Counted from the stretch's first letter, positions 28,654 through 39,633 are shown. The stretch is 64,000 bases of DNA from an uncultured Flavobacteriales bacterium (GCA_913048435.1 CAJWWC010000003.1:49553-113552), one strand, 5' to 3'. Numbers and translations: made by a program. The notes: generated from the letters alone by a model not told the origin.

Positions 28654-30456
28654 ATGTCAGACCTTATTCAACTTTTACCAGACCATGTAGCCAATCAGAT
28701 AGCTGCAGGTGAAGTCATACAAAGACCCTCCTCAGCAGTTAAAGAATTGATTGAAAATGCTATTGATTCAGGTGCTTCTGATATCAAGCTAATAGTAAAA
28801 GATGCTGGCAGAACACTTATCCAAGTGGTGGATAACGGCTCAGGAATGAGTGATACAGATGCTAGAATGTCAATAGAAAGACATGCTACATCTAAAATCA
28901 AAAAAGCTGACGATTTATTTTCCATTCACACTATGGGATTTAGAGGAGAAGCTATGGCGTCAATGGCAGCAATTTCTCACCTAGAACTAAAAACCAAACT
29001 TCACGACAAGGAGCTTGGAACAAAACTTATCATTGAAGGTAGCAAATTGAAATCTCAAGAAAATTGTGCTACCAATAATGGCACATCTATATCCATTAAA
29101 AATTTATTTTTCAATGTTCCAGCTAGAAGGAAATTCTTAAAATCAGATAACGTTGAACTAAAACATATTATTGATGAATTTCAGCGTATGGCCTTGGCAC
29201 ACCCTGAATATGCTATGAGTTTTTTTCACAATGACAAAGAAATATTTAACCTTACGCCATCAACACTAAAACAGCGAATTGTTGGTATATTTGGAAATAA
29301 GTACAATGAAAAATTAGTACCCGTAAAAGAAGAAACTTCACTGGTTATTGTTAATGGTTTTGTTGGGAAGCCTGAGTTTTCAAGAAAAACAAGAGGCGAA
29401 CAGTTTTTCTTTGTCAACCAACGTTTCATCAAAAGTGGATATTTGCACCATGCTATTGTGAATGCTTTTCTAGATCTAATTGCTGAAAAACATCACCCCT
29501 CTTACTTTTTATTTTTTGATATAGATCCAAAATTTATTGATGTAAATATTCATCCAACTAAGACAGAGATTAAATTTGAAGATGAAAAATCCATCTATGC
29601 TATTGTGCGCTCATGTGTAAAAAGAGCCTTAGGCATTCACAATATCGTTCCTTCATTAGATTTTGAAAAAGACCCCGCTTTTGATAATATTCCGACTTCC
29701 AATAAGTCAGAACTCAAACAACCAAGTATTAAAGTAGATTCCAGTTACAATCCATTTGAAGAAAAGAAAAAATTCGAGAATAAATATACCCTACCACCAA
29801 AGCCAAAAACAGAAAATTGGGAGCAATTATTTGAAAACATTCCTGCCCCACAGTCTAACAACACATCTGAGTTACTAGATAAAATTTGGAGTGAAGACTC
29901 AGAAGAAATTAATAAAATGATTTTTCAATTAAACAATCAATATATTGTTTCTAGTATAAAATCTGGATTAATGGTTTTACATCAACAAAGATCCCACGAA
30001 AGAATATTGTATGAGTACTACCTTAAAATGCAAGACAAAGAAGGTCCATCACAACAATTGCTGTTTCCTAAAACTGTTGAACTCTCTCCTTCTGATATAG
30101 CTGTAGTGAAGAACATAAGTGATGAGCTTTTGAATATGGGTTTTAGATTTGACTATCTAAACAAAAACAGTATTGTCGTATTGGGAACTCCTACAGATTT
30201 AAAAATGGAAAAGCTAGAAAGTATTTTGGAGGAATTAGTCGAGCAATTTAAGAATAAATCTTCTATAGGAAAACATGACAATTTATCTCGCTCATTAGCA
30301 AAAACTATGTCAATTAAAACTGGACGTAAACTAAGTTTAGAGGAAATGCGTTCTATCATTGATAATTTATTTGCTTGTCAAATACCAAATACCACAGCTC
30401 AAGGAAAACCAACTCTTATTACCTTAACTTTAGAAGAATTAGCTAAAAAGTTTTAA
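28654..30456 (+). CDS. mutL: DNA mismatch repair protein MutL
   Basis: IQLLPDHVANQIAAGEVIQRPSSAVKELIENAIDSGASDI...DNGSGM...TMGFRGEA...NVPARRKFLK. Confidence 0.97.
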   Translation: MSDLIQLLPDHVANQIAAGEVIQRPSSAVKELIENAIDSGASDIKLIVKDAGRTLIQVVDNGSGMSDTDARMSIERHATSKIKKADDLFSIHTMGFRGEAMASMAAISHLELKTKLHDKELGTKLIIEGSKLKSQENCATNNGTSISIKNLFFNVPARRKFLKSDNVELKHIIDEFQRMALAHPEYAMSFFHNDKEIFNLTPSTLKQRIVGIFGNKYNEKLVPVKEETSLVIVNGFVGKPEFSRKTRGEQFFFVNQRFIKSGYLHHAIVNAFLDLIAEKHHPSYFLFFDIDPKFIDVNIHPTKTEIKFEDEKSIYAIVRSCVKRALGIHNIVPSLDFEKDPAFDNIPTSNKSELKQPSIKVDSSYNPFEEKKKFENKYTLPPKPKTENWEQLFENIPAPQSNNTSELLDKIWSEDSEEINKMIFQLNNQYIVSSIKSGLMVLHQQRSHERILYEYYLKMQDKEGPSQQLLFPKTVELSPSDIAVVKNISDELLNMGFRFDYLNKNSIVVLGTPTDLKMEKLESILEELVEQFKNKSSIGKHDNLSRSLAKTMSIKTGRKLSLEEMRSIIDNLFACQIPNTTAQGKPTLITLTLEELAKKF

Positions 30457-30458
30457 TT

Positions 30459-31202
30459 ATGAATATCGGTCCTGCTAGATTTAGTTATTTGCCTGAGGTC
30501 GTTAAAAACCTACTCATTATCAATGCCTTGTTTTTTCTTGGAAAAATTGTTCTTGGGAGTAATTTTGGTATAGATCTAGATAAATTATTTGGTTTACATA
30601 ATTGGCAATCACCTGATTTTAGACCACATCAGTTGGTAACACACCTCTTCATGCACGGTAATTTTTCTCATATTCTCTTTAATATGTTTGCCTTGTGGAT
30701 GTTTGGCAATCAGCTAGAGAATGTTTGGGGTGGAAAGCGCTTTTTAATTTACTATATGCTAACAGGATTTGGAGCAGCGCTTTTACATTTAGGAGTAAAT
30801 CAATTTCAAATAACTATGGCTGAAGCTCAAATGTCACAAGAGCAAGTCAATATGGTTCTGGCTGATGGTTATAATGCACTACAGAATGGAAAAAACTTTG
30901 TAAATCCTCTGATGGGTAAATTGAATGTATTATACCATACACCTACTGTCGGTGCATCTGGAGCAGTATTTGGTTTACTATTAGCATTCGGAATGCTTTT
31001 CCCTAATACCCTCATATACCTATACTTTGCATTGCCTATAAAAGCTAAGTACTTCGTTGCCGCTTATGGTGTAATAGAATTGTGGTTAGGTTTACAAAAC
31101 AATCCAGGCGATAATGTAGCTCACTTTGCGCATCTTGGAGGTATGTTATTTGGATACTTACTAATCAAATATTGGAGAAAGAATAGTCAACATTTTTATT
31201 AA
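30459..31202 (+). CDS. Rhomboid family intramembrane serine protease
   Basis: HLFMHGNFSHILFNMFALWMFG...VGASGAVFGLLLAFG...AHFAHLGGMLFGYL. Confidence 0.93.
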   Translation: MNIGPARFSYLPEVVKNLLIINALFFLGKIVLGSNFGIDLDKLFGLHNWQSPDFRPHQLVTHLFMHGNFSHILFNMFALWMFGNQLENVWGGKRFLIYYMLTGFGAALLHLGVNQFQITMAEAQMSQEQVNMVLADGYNALQNGKNFVNPLMGKLNVLYHTPTVGASGAVFGLLLAFGMLFPNTLIYLYFALPIKAKYFVAAYGVIELWLGLQNNPGDNVAHFAHLGGMLFGYLLIKYWRKNSQHFY

Positions 31203-31204
31203 AC

Positions 31205-32077
31205 ATGATAATAAACGACTTAAAAGACAGCTTCAAACAAGGCAACCTACTTAGTCGCCTCATATACATAAACCTCGGTGTTTTTATACTTATTAAAATT
31301 CTCGGCGTTTTCTTTTTCCTATTCAATTTATCCAGCAATGAAATAATTGACATATTAGCACTTCCTGCTGAAAGCAAAGAATTACTTTCTAAGCCTTGGA
31401 CAATTATTACTTATATGTTTGTTCACAACGGCTTTATTCATATTATTTTCAATCTCCTATGGCTTTATTTTGGAGGTACTATTTTCTTAAAATACTTGAG
31501 TAACAAACAAATTGTCAGCACATATATTTTGGGAGGACTAACAGGCGGCTTGTTTTATGTTATCGCCTTTAACTATTTCCCAGTTTTTGAATCCGTACTT
31601 GAGCAATCAATAGCAGTAGGTTCATCGGCATCTGTCTTAGCTATACTTATTGCTATCGCTACTTTTGTACCCAATTATATTGTAAATCTCACTTTTATCG
31701 GCAGAGTAAAATTAAAACAAATAGCTATAGTTTCTATTATATTAGATTTAATTTTGATACCTCAAGGAAATGCAGGAGGTCATATTGCTCATTTGGGCGG
31801 TGCTTTTTATGGATTCTACTTCAGTCGCCAATTGTTAAAAGGAAAAGATACTAGTCGATGGTTTGATCATTTAATGGATTATATTGTTAATTTATTCAGA
31901 TCAACAAAACCATTAAAAACAGCTTATAAACGACCCATGACTGACGACCAGTGGAGAGAGAATAAAAGTAATGACCAAGATAAAATCAATAAAATACTAG
32001 ATAAAATTGCTAAATCAGGATACGAAAGCTTAAACAAAGAAGAAAAAGATAACCTATTCAAGGCCAGTAAAAAATAA
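31205..32077 (+). CDS. Rhomboid family protein, divergent active-site motif
   Basis: YMFVHNGFIHIIFNLLWLYFGG...VGSSASVLAI...GGHIAHLGGAFYGFYFSR. Confidence 0.88.
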   Translation: MIINDLKDSFKQGNLLSRLIYINLGVFILIKILGVFFFLFNLSSNEIIDILALPAESKELLSKPWTIITYMFVHNGFIHIIFNLLWLYFGGTIFLKYLSNKQIVSTYILGGLTGGLFYVIAFNYFPVFESVLEQSIAVGSSASVLAILIAIATFVPNYIVNLTFIGRVKLKQIAIVSIILDLILIPQGNAGGHIAHLGGAFYGFYFSRQLLKGKDTSRWFDHLMDYIVNLFRSTKPLKTAYKRPMTDDQWRENKSNDQDKINKILDKIAKSGYESLNKEEKDNLFKASKK

Positions 32078-32081
32078 AGAT

Positions 32082-33101
32082 ATGATAAACGGCGTCTTGT
32101 TTATACTAAATATGTTGATGCTTTTTGCACTTTTTTTGTCTTATGCCTCACCACATATTAGCCCCGACACTTTCTTATGGCCTATCGCCTTACTAGCATT
32201 AATCTATCCATTTCTTTTACTCATTAACGTATTATTTACCATGTATTGGCTGATACGTTTCAAAAAACATTTTTGGGCTAATATTATTGTCATATTGCTT
32301 GGATATGGACACATTCAAAACCTCATAAACATAAAAGATAAAGGAATTGACACAGTAGCAGAATTTTCAGTAATGAGTTTCAATGTGCGTTTATTCAATG
32401 CCTACGAATGGATTAAAGAAGACAATGTTAAGCAAGAAATCATTCATTATCTAAATAAAGAATCCGTAAGTATTCTTTGCCTGCAAGAATTTTACGCTCC
32501 AAAAGAACTACCAAAACTAAACTATACTTACAGTCATATTGGACTACAGAGCAAAAGAAAGAGTTGGCGAATGGCAACCTATTCCAACTTCCCTATATTT
32601 AAAAAAGGAACAGTTAGTATTTCTGGGGAAAGGACCAACAACGTATGTATTTATAGTGATATAGCCATAGGTCGCGATAGTATTAGAGTATATAATGTTC
32701 ACTTAGCATCTAATTTGTTTGAAAAAGAAGATTATGACTTTTTAGAAAGACCTTCCATAGAAGGTGCTGAAAGCATAATCGAGCGACTTAAAACTTCTTT
32801 TTTCAAAAGAGCAAAGCAGGTCAAAGCTATAAAAGCACATATGTATGACTCACCATACCCAATTATTCTGTGTGGCGATTTCAACGACACACCCACTTCT
32901 TTTACTTATAAGCAACTCTCAGAAGGTTTGAATGATAGCTTTACTAATACTGAATTGGGATTAGGACAGACTTACAATGGAAAATTTCCTACACTAAGAA
33001 TAGATTACATTTTACACAGCCCCGAATTTGAGCTTAATAGTTTCAAAACAACAGAGGTCAATTTATCTGACCACTTCCCTATTGTTAGCACTTTCAACTA
33101 A
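32082..33101 (+). CDS. Endonuclease/exonuclease/phosphatase family protein, membrane-anchored
   Basis: N-terminal TMs; MSFNVRLFNAYEW...LCLQEFY...CGDFNDTPTSFTY...RIDYILHSPEF...LSDHFPIVSTF. Confidence 0.92.
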   Translation: MINGVLFILNMLMLFALFLSYASPHISPDTFLWPIALLALIYPFLLLINVLFTMYWLIRFKKHFWANIIVILLGYGHIQNLINIKDKGIDTVAEFSVMSFNVRLFNAYEWIKEDNVKQEIIHYLNKESVSILCLQEFYAPKELPKLNYTYSHIGLQSKRKSWRMATYSNFPIFKKGTVSISGERTNNVCIYSDIAIGRDSIRVYNVHLASNLFEKEDYDFLERPSIEGAESIIERLKTSFFKRAKQVKAIKAHMYDSPYPIILCGDFNDTPTSFTYKQLSEGLNDSFTNTELGLGQTYNGKFPTLRIDYILHSPEFELNSFKTTEVNLSDHFPIVSTFN

Positions 33102-34684
33102 GGCTTAAGCTTTTGAACGCTTTTCAATTCTAATAAATTCATGGCATTGGATTCAAAACCAACAATATCATTTTGCACAAATCGTATTACTTGATCGTAA
33201 TACAAAGGAACAATTGCCGCCTCATCTAAAATCATTTGATCCATCAAATGGTAATAATTACGTCTTTTTTCTATATTAATTTCTTTAAGAGCCAATTCGT
33301 AATAGTTATCATAGGTTGGATTTGAAAAATGCGTATAATTCGGTCCGTTTGGACAAAAATTCTTTGAATAAAATAATGCTAAATAATTTTCAGCATCAGC
33401 ATAATCTGCTATCCACGAACCTCTAAAAAAATCTAATTTGGTAGTAGCAACCATTTGTCTGTGTGTAGAGGGTGGATTAATATTAATTTCAAGTTGAATG
33501 CCAACTTCAGCTAATTGATTTTGAATAAATTCACACAAATCTAAATAGGAACTTGTAGTGTTGAGCTCTATTGTAAGTGGAATTGATACTGCAGCATCTG
33601 CTAATAATTGCCTTGCTACTTCTGGCTTATAATCGTAACCATTCAAACTATCTGTAAATGATGGTAAACCCTTTGGCACAAAACCTTCATTTGCAGGACT
33701 GCCAATGTTATTACGCAAATAGGTAATCATTTTTTGTCTGTCAAAGCCGTAATTAATAGCCTTTCTTACGGCCAAATGTTGTGATGCTGATAAATTATTT
33801 TCATTCATCAAAAAGCCTAAATATTCGGTGTTGAGATAGGGTAAGGTCTGTAGTTGTATTTTGTCTACATAATTTTCTTGAAGTTGACCTTGTAGCGTAA
33901 GTACTTCATCTTTGTAAGAAGCATCAATTCCAGAGATAAAATCCAAATTACCCTTGATGAATTCTAAAAAAGCTGTTTGCTTATCTTTTATAAAGGTAAT
34001 TGCAATAGCATCTAGTAATGGCAATCCATTTTCAAAGAAATCCTCATTTTTTCTTAATACCAGTTTTACATTTTCTTTCCAATATTGAAAATGAAAGGGC
34101 CCTGTACCTATTGGCGCATCTCGAAAGCTAGTATTTTCAACAATTACTTTAGGGACAACAGAGCAATATGGCATAGCTAGTAATCCTAAAAAAGGAGGAA
34201 ATGGGTTTTTCAACTGAATAAAAAAAGTACTATCATTGACAGCCTCATAATACTCAACATTGTTCATTACCCATGCACCTGGAGAAGATACCGCTTTGTC
34301 AGTCAAACGGTTAAAACTATATACAAAATCGTTTGCTTTTACCACTCTATCTTGATAATCTTCAAACAATGAATGCTGATGAAAAAGCACATCATTTCTT
34401 AGTGAAAATGTATAACTTTTAGCATCCTCTGAAATAGTCCAAGAATGAGCAACAGAAGGTATGACATTAAGTTGGGAGTCGACCTGAACTAAACCGTCAA
34501 AAATTTGATTAACTACCCATACACTAGCTTGATCTTTAGAAAAAGCAGGGTCTAAACTATTAATACCAGCAGATTCATTATATCTAAATATTGATAAACC
34601 GTTCCAAGTTTTTTTTTCCTCACACGATATTAACATTAGAAAAGGTAAGAAAAAAATAAACTGTCGAATTTTATAATAAACCAT
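33098..34684 (-). CDS. Peptide/oligopeptide ABC transporter substrate-binding lipoprotein
   Basis: Lipobox FLMLISCEEKK; SBP_bac_5 pattern: NSLDPAFSKDQASVWVVNQIFDGLVQ...SWTISEDAKSYTFSLRNDVLFH. Confidence 0.92.
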   Translation of the reverse strand: MVYYKIRQFIFFLPFLMLISCEEKKTWNGLSIFRYNESAGINSLDPAFSKDQASVWVVNQIFDGLVQVDSQLNVIPSVAHSWTISEDAKSYTFSLRNDVLFHQHSLFEDYQDRVVKANDFVYSFNRLTDKAVSSPGAWVMNNVEYYEAVNDSTFFIQLKNPFPPFLGLLAMPYCSVVPKVIVENTSFRDAPIGTGPFHFQYWKENVKLVLRKNEDFFENGLPLLDAIAITFIKDKQTAFLEFIKGNLDFISGIDASYKDEVLTLQGQLQENYVDKIQLQTLPYLNTEYLGFLMNENNLSASQHLAVRKAINYGFDRQKMITYLRNNIGSPANEGFVPKGLPSFTDSLNGYDYKPEVARQLLADAAVSIPLTIELNTTSSYLDLCEFIQNQLAEVGIQLEININPPSTHRQMVATTKLDFFRGSWIADYADAENYLALFYSKNFCPNGPNYTHFSNPTYDNYYELALKEINIEKRRNYYHLMDQMILDEAAIVPLYYDQVIRFVQNDIVGFESNAMNLLELKSVQKLKP

Positions 34685-35003
34685 CGGATATAAAAATAAA
34701 CAAATAAAAAATTCAAAATCCAGTCTGTTGGAATATAAATCGATATGTAGAATAACGAATTTGATGAACTACATCAATTGGTTAGCATCATTGCGCAATA
34801 AATTTTTGCAATTTATACATTTGTTAAGATGTAGTTACCTAACAAGACTGGAAAATGAATTTCAAAAAACTATAAAAAACGATACATTTTGTATTTGCTT
34901 ATTATACGCACGATCAATTCTAAAGGTTACACAAAATCTATTTTTTTATATTCTATTTAAACATTATTCTAATAAACAATAGAAAAAGTTAATTTTGCAG
35001 CAA

Positions 35004-36320
35004 ATGGAAAACCAATCTACTGTTGCATATTACACCCAAGGCTGTAAACTTAACTTTTCAGAAACTTCTACCATTTCAAGAGAATTAACTAAAGTGGGCT
35101 ATCAAAAAGTTGATTTCAATGAGGTTGCTGATATTTATGTTATCAATACTTGCTCAGTTACAGAAAATGCCGACAAAGAATGTAAGCGTTTAATACGTAC
35201 AGCCTTAAAGACCTCACCGGATGCTTTTATAGTAGTAGTAGGTTGTTATGCTCAGTTAAAACCAGAACAAATTTCACAGATTGATGGGGTTGATTTGATA
35301 CTCGGCGCTACAGAAAAATTTAAACTTAATCATTACCTAAATGATTTGAGTAAAAAAGAGCATACAGAAATTCATTCTTGCGAAATAGGTGATGCTAATT
35401 TCTTTGCTGATGCTTACTCTATTGGCGACAGAACACGAGCTTTTTTGAAAGTACAAGACGGTTGTGATTATAAATGTACCTATTGTACAATACCTTTAGC
35501 ACGTGGTATTAGTAGAAGTGACAAACTAGAAAATGTGCTGAATAATGCAAAATCCATTTCCGATAAAGGTATACAAGAAATTGTTTTAACTGGTGTTAAT
35601 ATTGGTGATTATGGTAAAGGAGAATTTGGCAACAAAAAACATGAACATACTTTTTTAGATTTAGTCAAAAGACTAGATAAAGTAGAGGGCATCAATCGAT
35701 TACGAATATCTTCAATTGAGCCTAACCTTTTAAAAAACGAAACCATAGAATTTGTTGCAAATTCTAAAGCCTTTGTCCCACACTTTCATATTCCTTTACA
35801 GTCTGGCTCTGACCATATTTTAAAAAAAATGAAAAGACGTTACTTGACCGACTTATATGTCGATAGAGTAAACACCATAAAATCATTGATGCCACATTGT
35901 TGTATTGGTGTAGATGTAATTGTAGGTTTTCCAGGAGAAACAGAAGAACACTTTTTAAAAACCTATAATTTCCTAAACGAACTAGACATTTCCTATTTAC
36001 ACGTTTTCAGCTATTCTGAACGAGTCAACACCGAGGCTTCTAAGATGGATAATATAGTTGATAAAAGTGTACGACATAAAAGAAGTAAAATGTTGAGAAT
36101 ACTTTCAACTAAGAAAAAAAGAAACTTTTATGAACAACAACTGGGTAGTGTACGAAGCGTTCTATTTGAAGGCGAAAATAAGGATAGATTTATGTACGGT
36201 TTTACCGAAAATTATATTCGTGTAAAAGCTCCTTTTAATAGTCAATGGATAAACCAACTTATGCTAACAAAACTCAATACTATTGGAGAAGATGGAATTT
36301 ATATCTTTGAATCTGTTTAA
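35004..36320 (+). CDS. mtaB: tRNA (N6-threonylcarbamoyladenosine(37)-C2)-methylthiotransferase
   Basis: YYTQGCKLNFSETSTI...INTCSVTENADKECKRLIR...VQDGCDYKCTYCTIPLARG...HIPLQSGSDHILKKMKRRY...VDVIVGFPGETEEHF. Confidence 0.93.
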   Translation: MENQSTVAYYTQGCKLNFSETSTISRELTKVGYQKVDFNEVADIYVINTCSVTENADKECKRLIRTALKTSPDAFIVVVGCYAQLKPEQISQIDGVDLILGATEKFKLNHYLNDLSKKEHTEIHSCEIGDANFFADAYSIGDRTRAFLKVQDGCDYKCTYCTIPLARGISRSDKLENVLNNAKSISDKGIQEIVLTGVNIGDYGKGEFGNKKHEHTFLDLVKRLDKVEGINRLRISSIEPNLLKNETIEFVANSKAFVPHFHIPLQSGSDHILKKMKRRYLTDLYVDRVNTIKSLMPHCCIGVDVIVGFPGETEEHFLKTYNFLNELDISYLHVFSYSERVNTEASKMDNIVDKSVRHKRSKMLRILSTKKKRNFYEQQLGSVRSVLFEGENKDRFMYGFTENYIRVKAPFNSQWINQLMLTKLNTIGEDGIYIFESV

Positions 36321-36330
36321 ATAAACCTTT

Positions 36331-37491
36331 ATGTATCCAAATATCAGCTACTTAATCAACGATCTTTTTGGAGTCTATATACCATTGCCGATACAAACCT
36401 TTGGTTTTTTTGTGGCATTGGCCTTTATTTTCTCTAGCTGGACTTTGGCTTTAGAACTAAAACGCAAAGAAAAAATTGGCTTAATAAAAGCCGTAAAACG
36501 CCCAAAGCTTGTAGGTCAAAAAATAAGTACAGCTCAACTAATTTTTGCTGCTGTCATAGGCTTTATTTTAGGTTTCAAATTACTTTATGCCGCTCTGAAC
36601 TACTCAGAATTTGTAGGCAATCCACAAGCAGTTATATTATCTACTGAAGGTCATTTTGTAGGAGGGCTTTTAGGAGCTATACTAAACGCTTTTTTAAAAC
36701 ATAGAGAATATAAAAAACAAGAATTAGATCAGCCAAAAACAGTCAGTGAAACGGTTCACCCCTACCAATTAGTTGGTAACATTACTATGATAGCCGCTGT
36801 TGCAGGTATTTTAGGAGCTAAAATATTTCACAATCTGGAAAACATTGATGACTTTATTGCTGATCCTATTGGGCAATTGCTATCTTTTAGTGGACTTACA
36901 TTTTATGGAGGCTTAATTTGTGGAGCAATAGCTGTTATCTACTATGCTAAAAAGTACGGAATACACTACAAAATCATTAGTGATGCAGCCGCACCCGGAC
37001 TGATGTTAGCATACGGAATAGGACGTATGGGTTGTCACTTTTCTGGGGATGGCGATTGGGGAATTACCAATCTATCACCTAAACCCGAGTGGTTGAGCTT
37101 TTTACCTGATTGGGTATGGGCTTATAACTATCCAAACAACGTCATAAATGCCGGTATTCCTATTGAAGGTTGTGTTGGACCGTACTGCAATAAATTGCTA
37201 CATCCTGTCTTTCCTACTCCTATTTACGAAATTGTGATGGCATTAGCTTTATTCGCTTTATTATGGTACTTACGCAAACGCATAAACATTGCGGGTATGT
37301 TGTTCGGAGTATATATGATAGTTAATGGCCTAGAACGTTTCTTAATTGAAAAAATAAGAGTCAATACAAAATACATATTATTTGGACAAGAAATTACTCA
37401 GGCAGAACTCATTTCCTTGGCTATGATAATAAGTGGTCTTGCCATTGTATACAGACTATACACACAGGCAAATAAATTAGTAAAAAGATAA
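36331..37491 (+). CDS. lgt: Prolipoprotein diacylglyceryl transferase
   Basis: PLPIQTFGFFVALAF...GLTFYGGLICG...DAAAPGLMLAYGIGRMGCHFSGDGDWG...HPVFPTPIYE...NGLERFLIEKIRVN. Confidence 0.94.
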   Translation: MYPNISYLINDLFGVYIPLPIQTFGFFVALAFIFSSWTLALELKRKEKIGLIKAVKRPKLVGQKISTAQLIFAAVIGFILGFKLLYAALNYSEFVGNPQAVILSTEGHFVGGLLGAILNAFLKHREYKKQELDQPKTVSETVHPYQLVGNITMIAAVAGILGAKIFHNLENIDDFIADPIGQLLSFSGLTFYGGLICGAIAVIYYAKKYGIHYKIISDAAAPGLMLAYGIGRMGCHFSGDGDWGITNLSPKPEWLSFLPDWVWAYNYPNNVINAGIPIEGCVGPYCNKLLHPVFPTPIYEIVMALALFALLWYLRKRINIAGMLFGVYMIVNGLERFLIEKIRVNTKYILFGQEITQAELISLAMIISGLAIVYRLYTQANKLVKR

Positions 37492-37498
37492 AACTTAT

Positions 37499-38911
37499 TT
37501 AAACCCTTTCAATTAACAGACACAGTCCTAAGAACGTAATTCCCCCATTGACCATAAGTAATTCGAAACCAAAAGGAATGTAAAGCTGAACTGCATATGC
37601 TATTAATGGAGATAAAACTGCAACTATGGGTACTGCCCTGTCTTTAATATTATATTTCGTAAAAATACCAAACGTAAATAGTCCCAACAAAGGACCATAG
37701 GTATAACCAGCTACCATAAAAAGTGCCGATATAACGCTGTCGTCATTTATGGCTTTAAAAATAAGAATAGCCAAAACTAAAACCACCGAAAAGGCTAAAT
37801 GCACCCATTTTCTATTTTGTACTTGTTGTTGTTCTGCTTTTTGGTCTATATTCAGAAAATCTACACAGAAAGAAGTAGTTAGTGAGGTAAGCGCCGAATC
37901 AGCACTAGAGTAGGCCGCCGCTATTAAGCCTAAAATAAAGAAGATACCTACACCCAAACCCAAATCGGCTTTTAAAGCTATTAGGGGAAACAAATCATCG
38001 CCTTTAATAATTTCCATATCTAATTGCTCGGCATAGAGGTATAACATAGCCCCAAGAGCTAGAAAAAAAATATTGACTACTATGAGTACCACACTAAAGG
38101 AATACATATTCTTTTTAGCATCTGACAAACTTCTGCAAGAAAGGTTCTTTTGCATCATGTCTTGGTCTAATCCTGTCATTACTATTGCTAAGAAAGCACC
38201 CGAAAGGAACTGTTTCAAAAAGTGTTGTTTACCTTCCCAAAAGAAAACCTGAGAATACTGACTTTCTATGACAGTAATGCTCAATTCCATTAAACCTAAA
38301 TCCATTTTATCCGAAATGAGCCAGATACTCACACCAACTGCCGAAAGCATAAACAAGGTTTGAAGGGTATCTGTCCAGATAATGGTTTTGATACCACTTC
38401 TAAAGGTGTAAATCCAAATTAGTATAATGGTGAGAGATACCGTTAGCCAAAATGGAACGTTCCAAGCGTCAAAAATTGCAATCTGCATTACATTCGCCAC
38501 TAGGTATAATCGGAAAGACGCCCCTATTGTTCTTGAAAGTAAGAAGAAAAATGCACCCGTTTGATGCGTAGACTCGCCAAACCTATCGCCCAAATAGGCA
38601 TAAATAGACGTTAAATTCATTCTATAATAAATGGGCATTAAAACGTTAGCAATGATAATGTATCCAGCCGTCATACCAAATATCATCTGCATATAACTGA
38701 ACTGACTATCTGCCACCCAACCGGGTACAGAAATGAAAGTTACTCCTGAAAGTGTTGCTCCTATCATACCAAAGGAGACTATGTACCAAGGCGACTGTTT
38801 GTTGCCTAAAAAAAATGCATCATTACTATCACTTTTGCCAGTAAAATAAGAAATGAGAATTAGAACAAGAAAGTAAATAGCAATTATAGATAGTATGAGG
38901 GTTGGCGACAT
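37499..38911 (-). CDS. Sodium:solute symporter family protein
   Basis: Multi-TM SSS family: SDSNDAFFLGNKQSPWYIVSFGMIGATLSGVTFISVPGWV...TGLDQDMMQKNLSCRSLSDAKKNM. Confidence 0.92.
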   Translation of the reverse strand: MSPTLILSIIAIYFLVLILISYFTGKSDSNDAFFLGNKQSPWYIVSFGMIGATLSGVTFISVPGWVADSQFSYMQMIFGMTAGYIIIANVLMPIYYRMNLTSIYAYLGDRFGESTHQTGAFFFLLSRTIGASFRLYLVANVMQIAIFDAWNVPFWLTVSLTIILIWIYTFRSGIKTIIWTDTLQTLFMLSAVGVSIWLISDKMDLGLMELSITVIESQYSQVFFWEGKQHFLKQFLSGAFLAIVMTGLDQDMMQKNLSCRSLSDAKKNMYSFSVVLIVVNIFFLALGAMLYLYAEQLDMEIIKGDDLFPLIALKADLGLGVGIFFILGLIAAAYSSADSALTSLTTSFCVDFLNIDQKAEQQQVQNRKWVHLAFSVVLVLAILIFKAINDDSVISALFMVAGYTYGPLLGLFTFGIFTKYNIKDRAVPIVAVLSPLIAYAVQLYIPFGFELLMVNGGITFLGLCLLIERV

Positions 38912-38915
38912 GGTG

Positions 38916-39530
38916 CTAAGCTAAAGAATTTTCATAAGGCGTTCTGTTGACTATGGATCGACCTAAAGTAACTTCATCGGCATATTCGAGTTCATCTCCT
39001 ATTGAAATACCACGAGCGATAACACTAATTTTAATGTCATATTCTTTCAATCGTTTAAAGATATAAAAGTTGGTAGTATCCCCTTCCATAGTCGTACTCA
39101 ATGCCATTATAATTTCTTTAATATTTCCTTGAGCTGCTTTGGTAACTAGGCTCTCTATATTTAGATCTGCTGGACCCACACCGTCGATAGGCGAAATAAT
39201 ACCACCAAGGACGTGATATTTTCCCTTAAACTGATGTGTATTTTCAATGGCAATTACATCTCTTATGTCTTCTACTACACAAAGTGTTGAGGATTCTCTA
39301 TTGGTATTAGAACATAATTCACATACATCCATATCGGAAATGTTGTGACATTCTTGACAATAGTTAATCTTGTCCCTCAAATCAATAAAGGCTTCGCCAA
39401 AGCTACGCACTTCATCTTTATCCATTTTTAACAAATGTAAAGCCAAACGCATAGCGGATTTACGACCTATACCCGGTAATTTAGTAAACTGTTCAACGGC
39501 GTCTTGTATCAGTTTTGAGGAAAAGTTCAT
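38916..39530 (-). CDS. recR: Recombination mediator protein RecR
   Basis: [34 protein letters not shown]...[18 protein letters not shown]...[12 protein letters not shown]; start placed at 39530. Confidence 0.95.
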   Translation of the reverse strand: MNFSSKLIQDAVEQFTKLPGIGRKSAMRLALHLLKMDKDEVRSFGEAFIDLRDKINYCQECHNISDMDVCELCSNTNRESSTLCVVEDIRDVIAIENTHQFKGKYHVLGGIISPIDGVGPADLNIESLVTKAAQGNIKEIIMALSTTMEGDTTNFYIFKRLKEYDIKISVIARGISIGDELEYADEVTLGRSIVNRTPYENSLA

Positions 39531-39633
39531 ATCACAAAAATAAAAGAAACCGTCTAAATAATAATGATATTGATAGAGAGTTATTGACAAAGATAAACCT
39601 AAGCAATTCAACTTAAATTCTATCTTTGCGAAT

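Noticed and set aside
34728-34982. 84-aa forward ORF between the SBP gene and mtaB
   Set aside because: Low-complexity AT-rich composition, no recognisable family, no clear start context; treated as intergenic.
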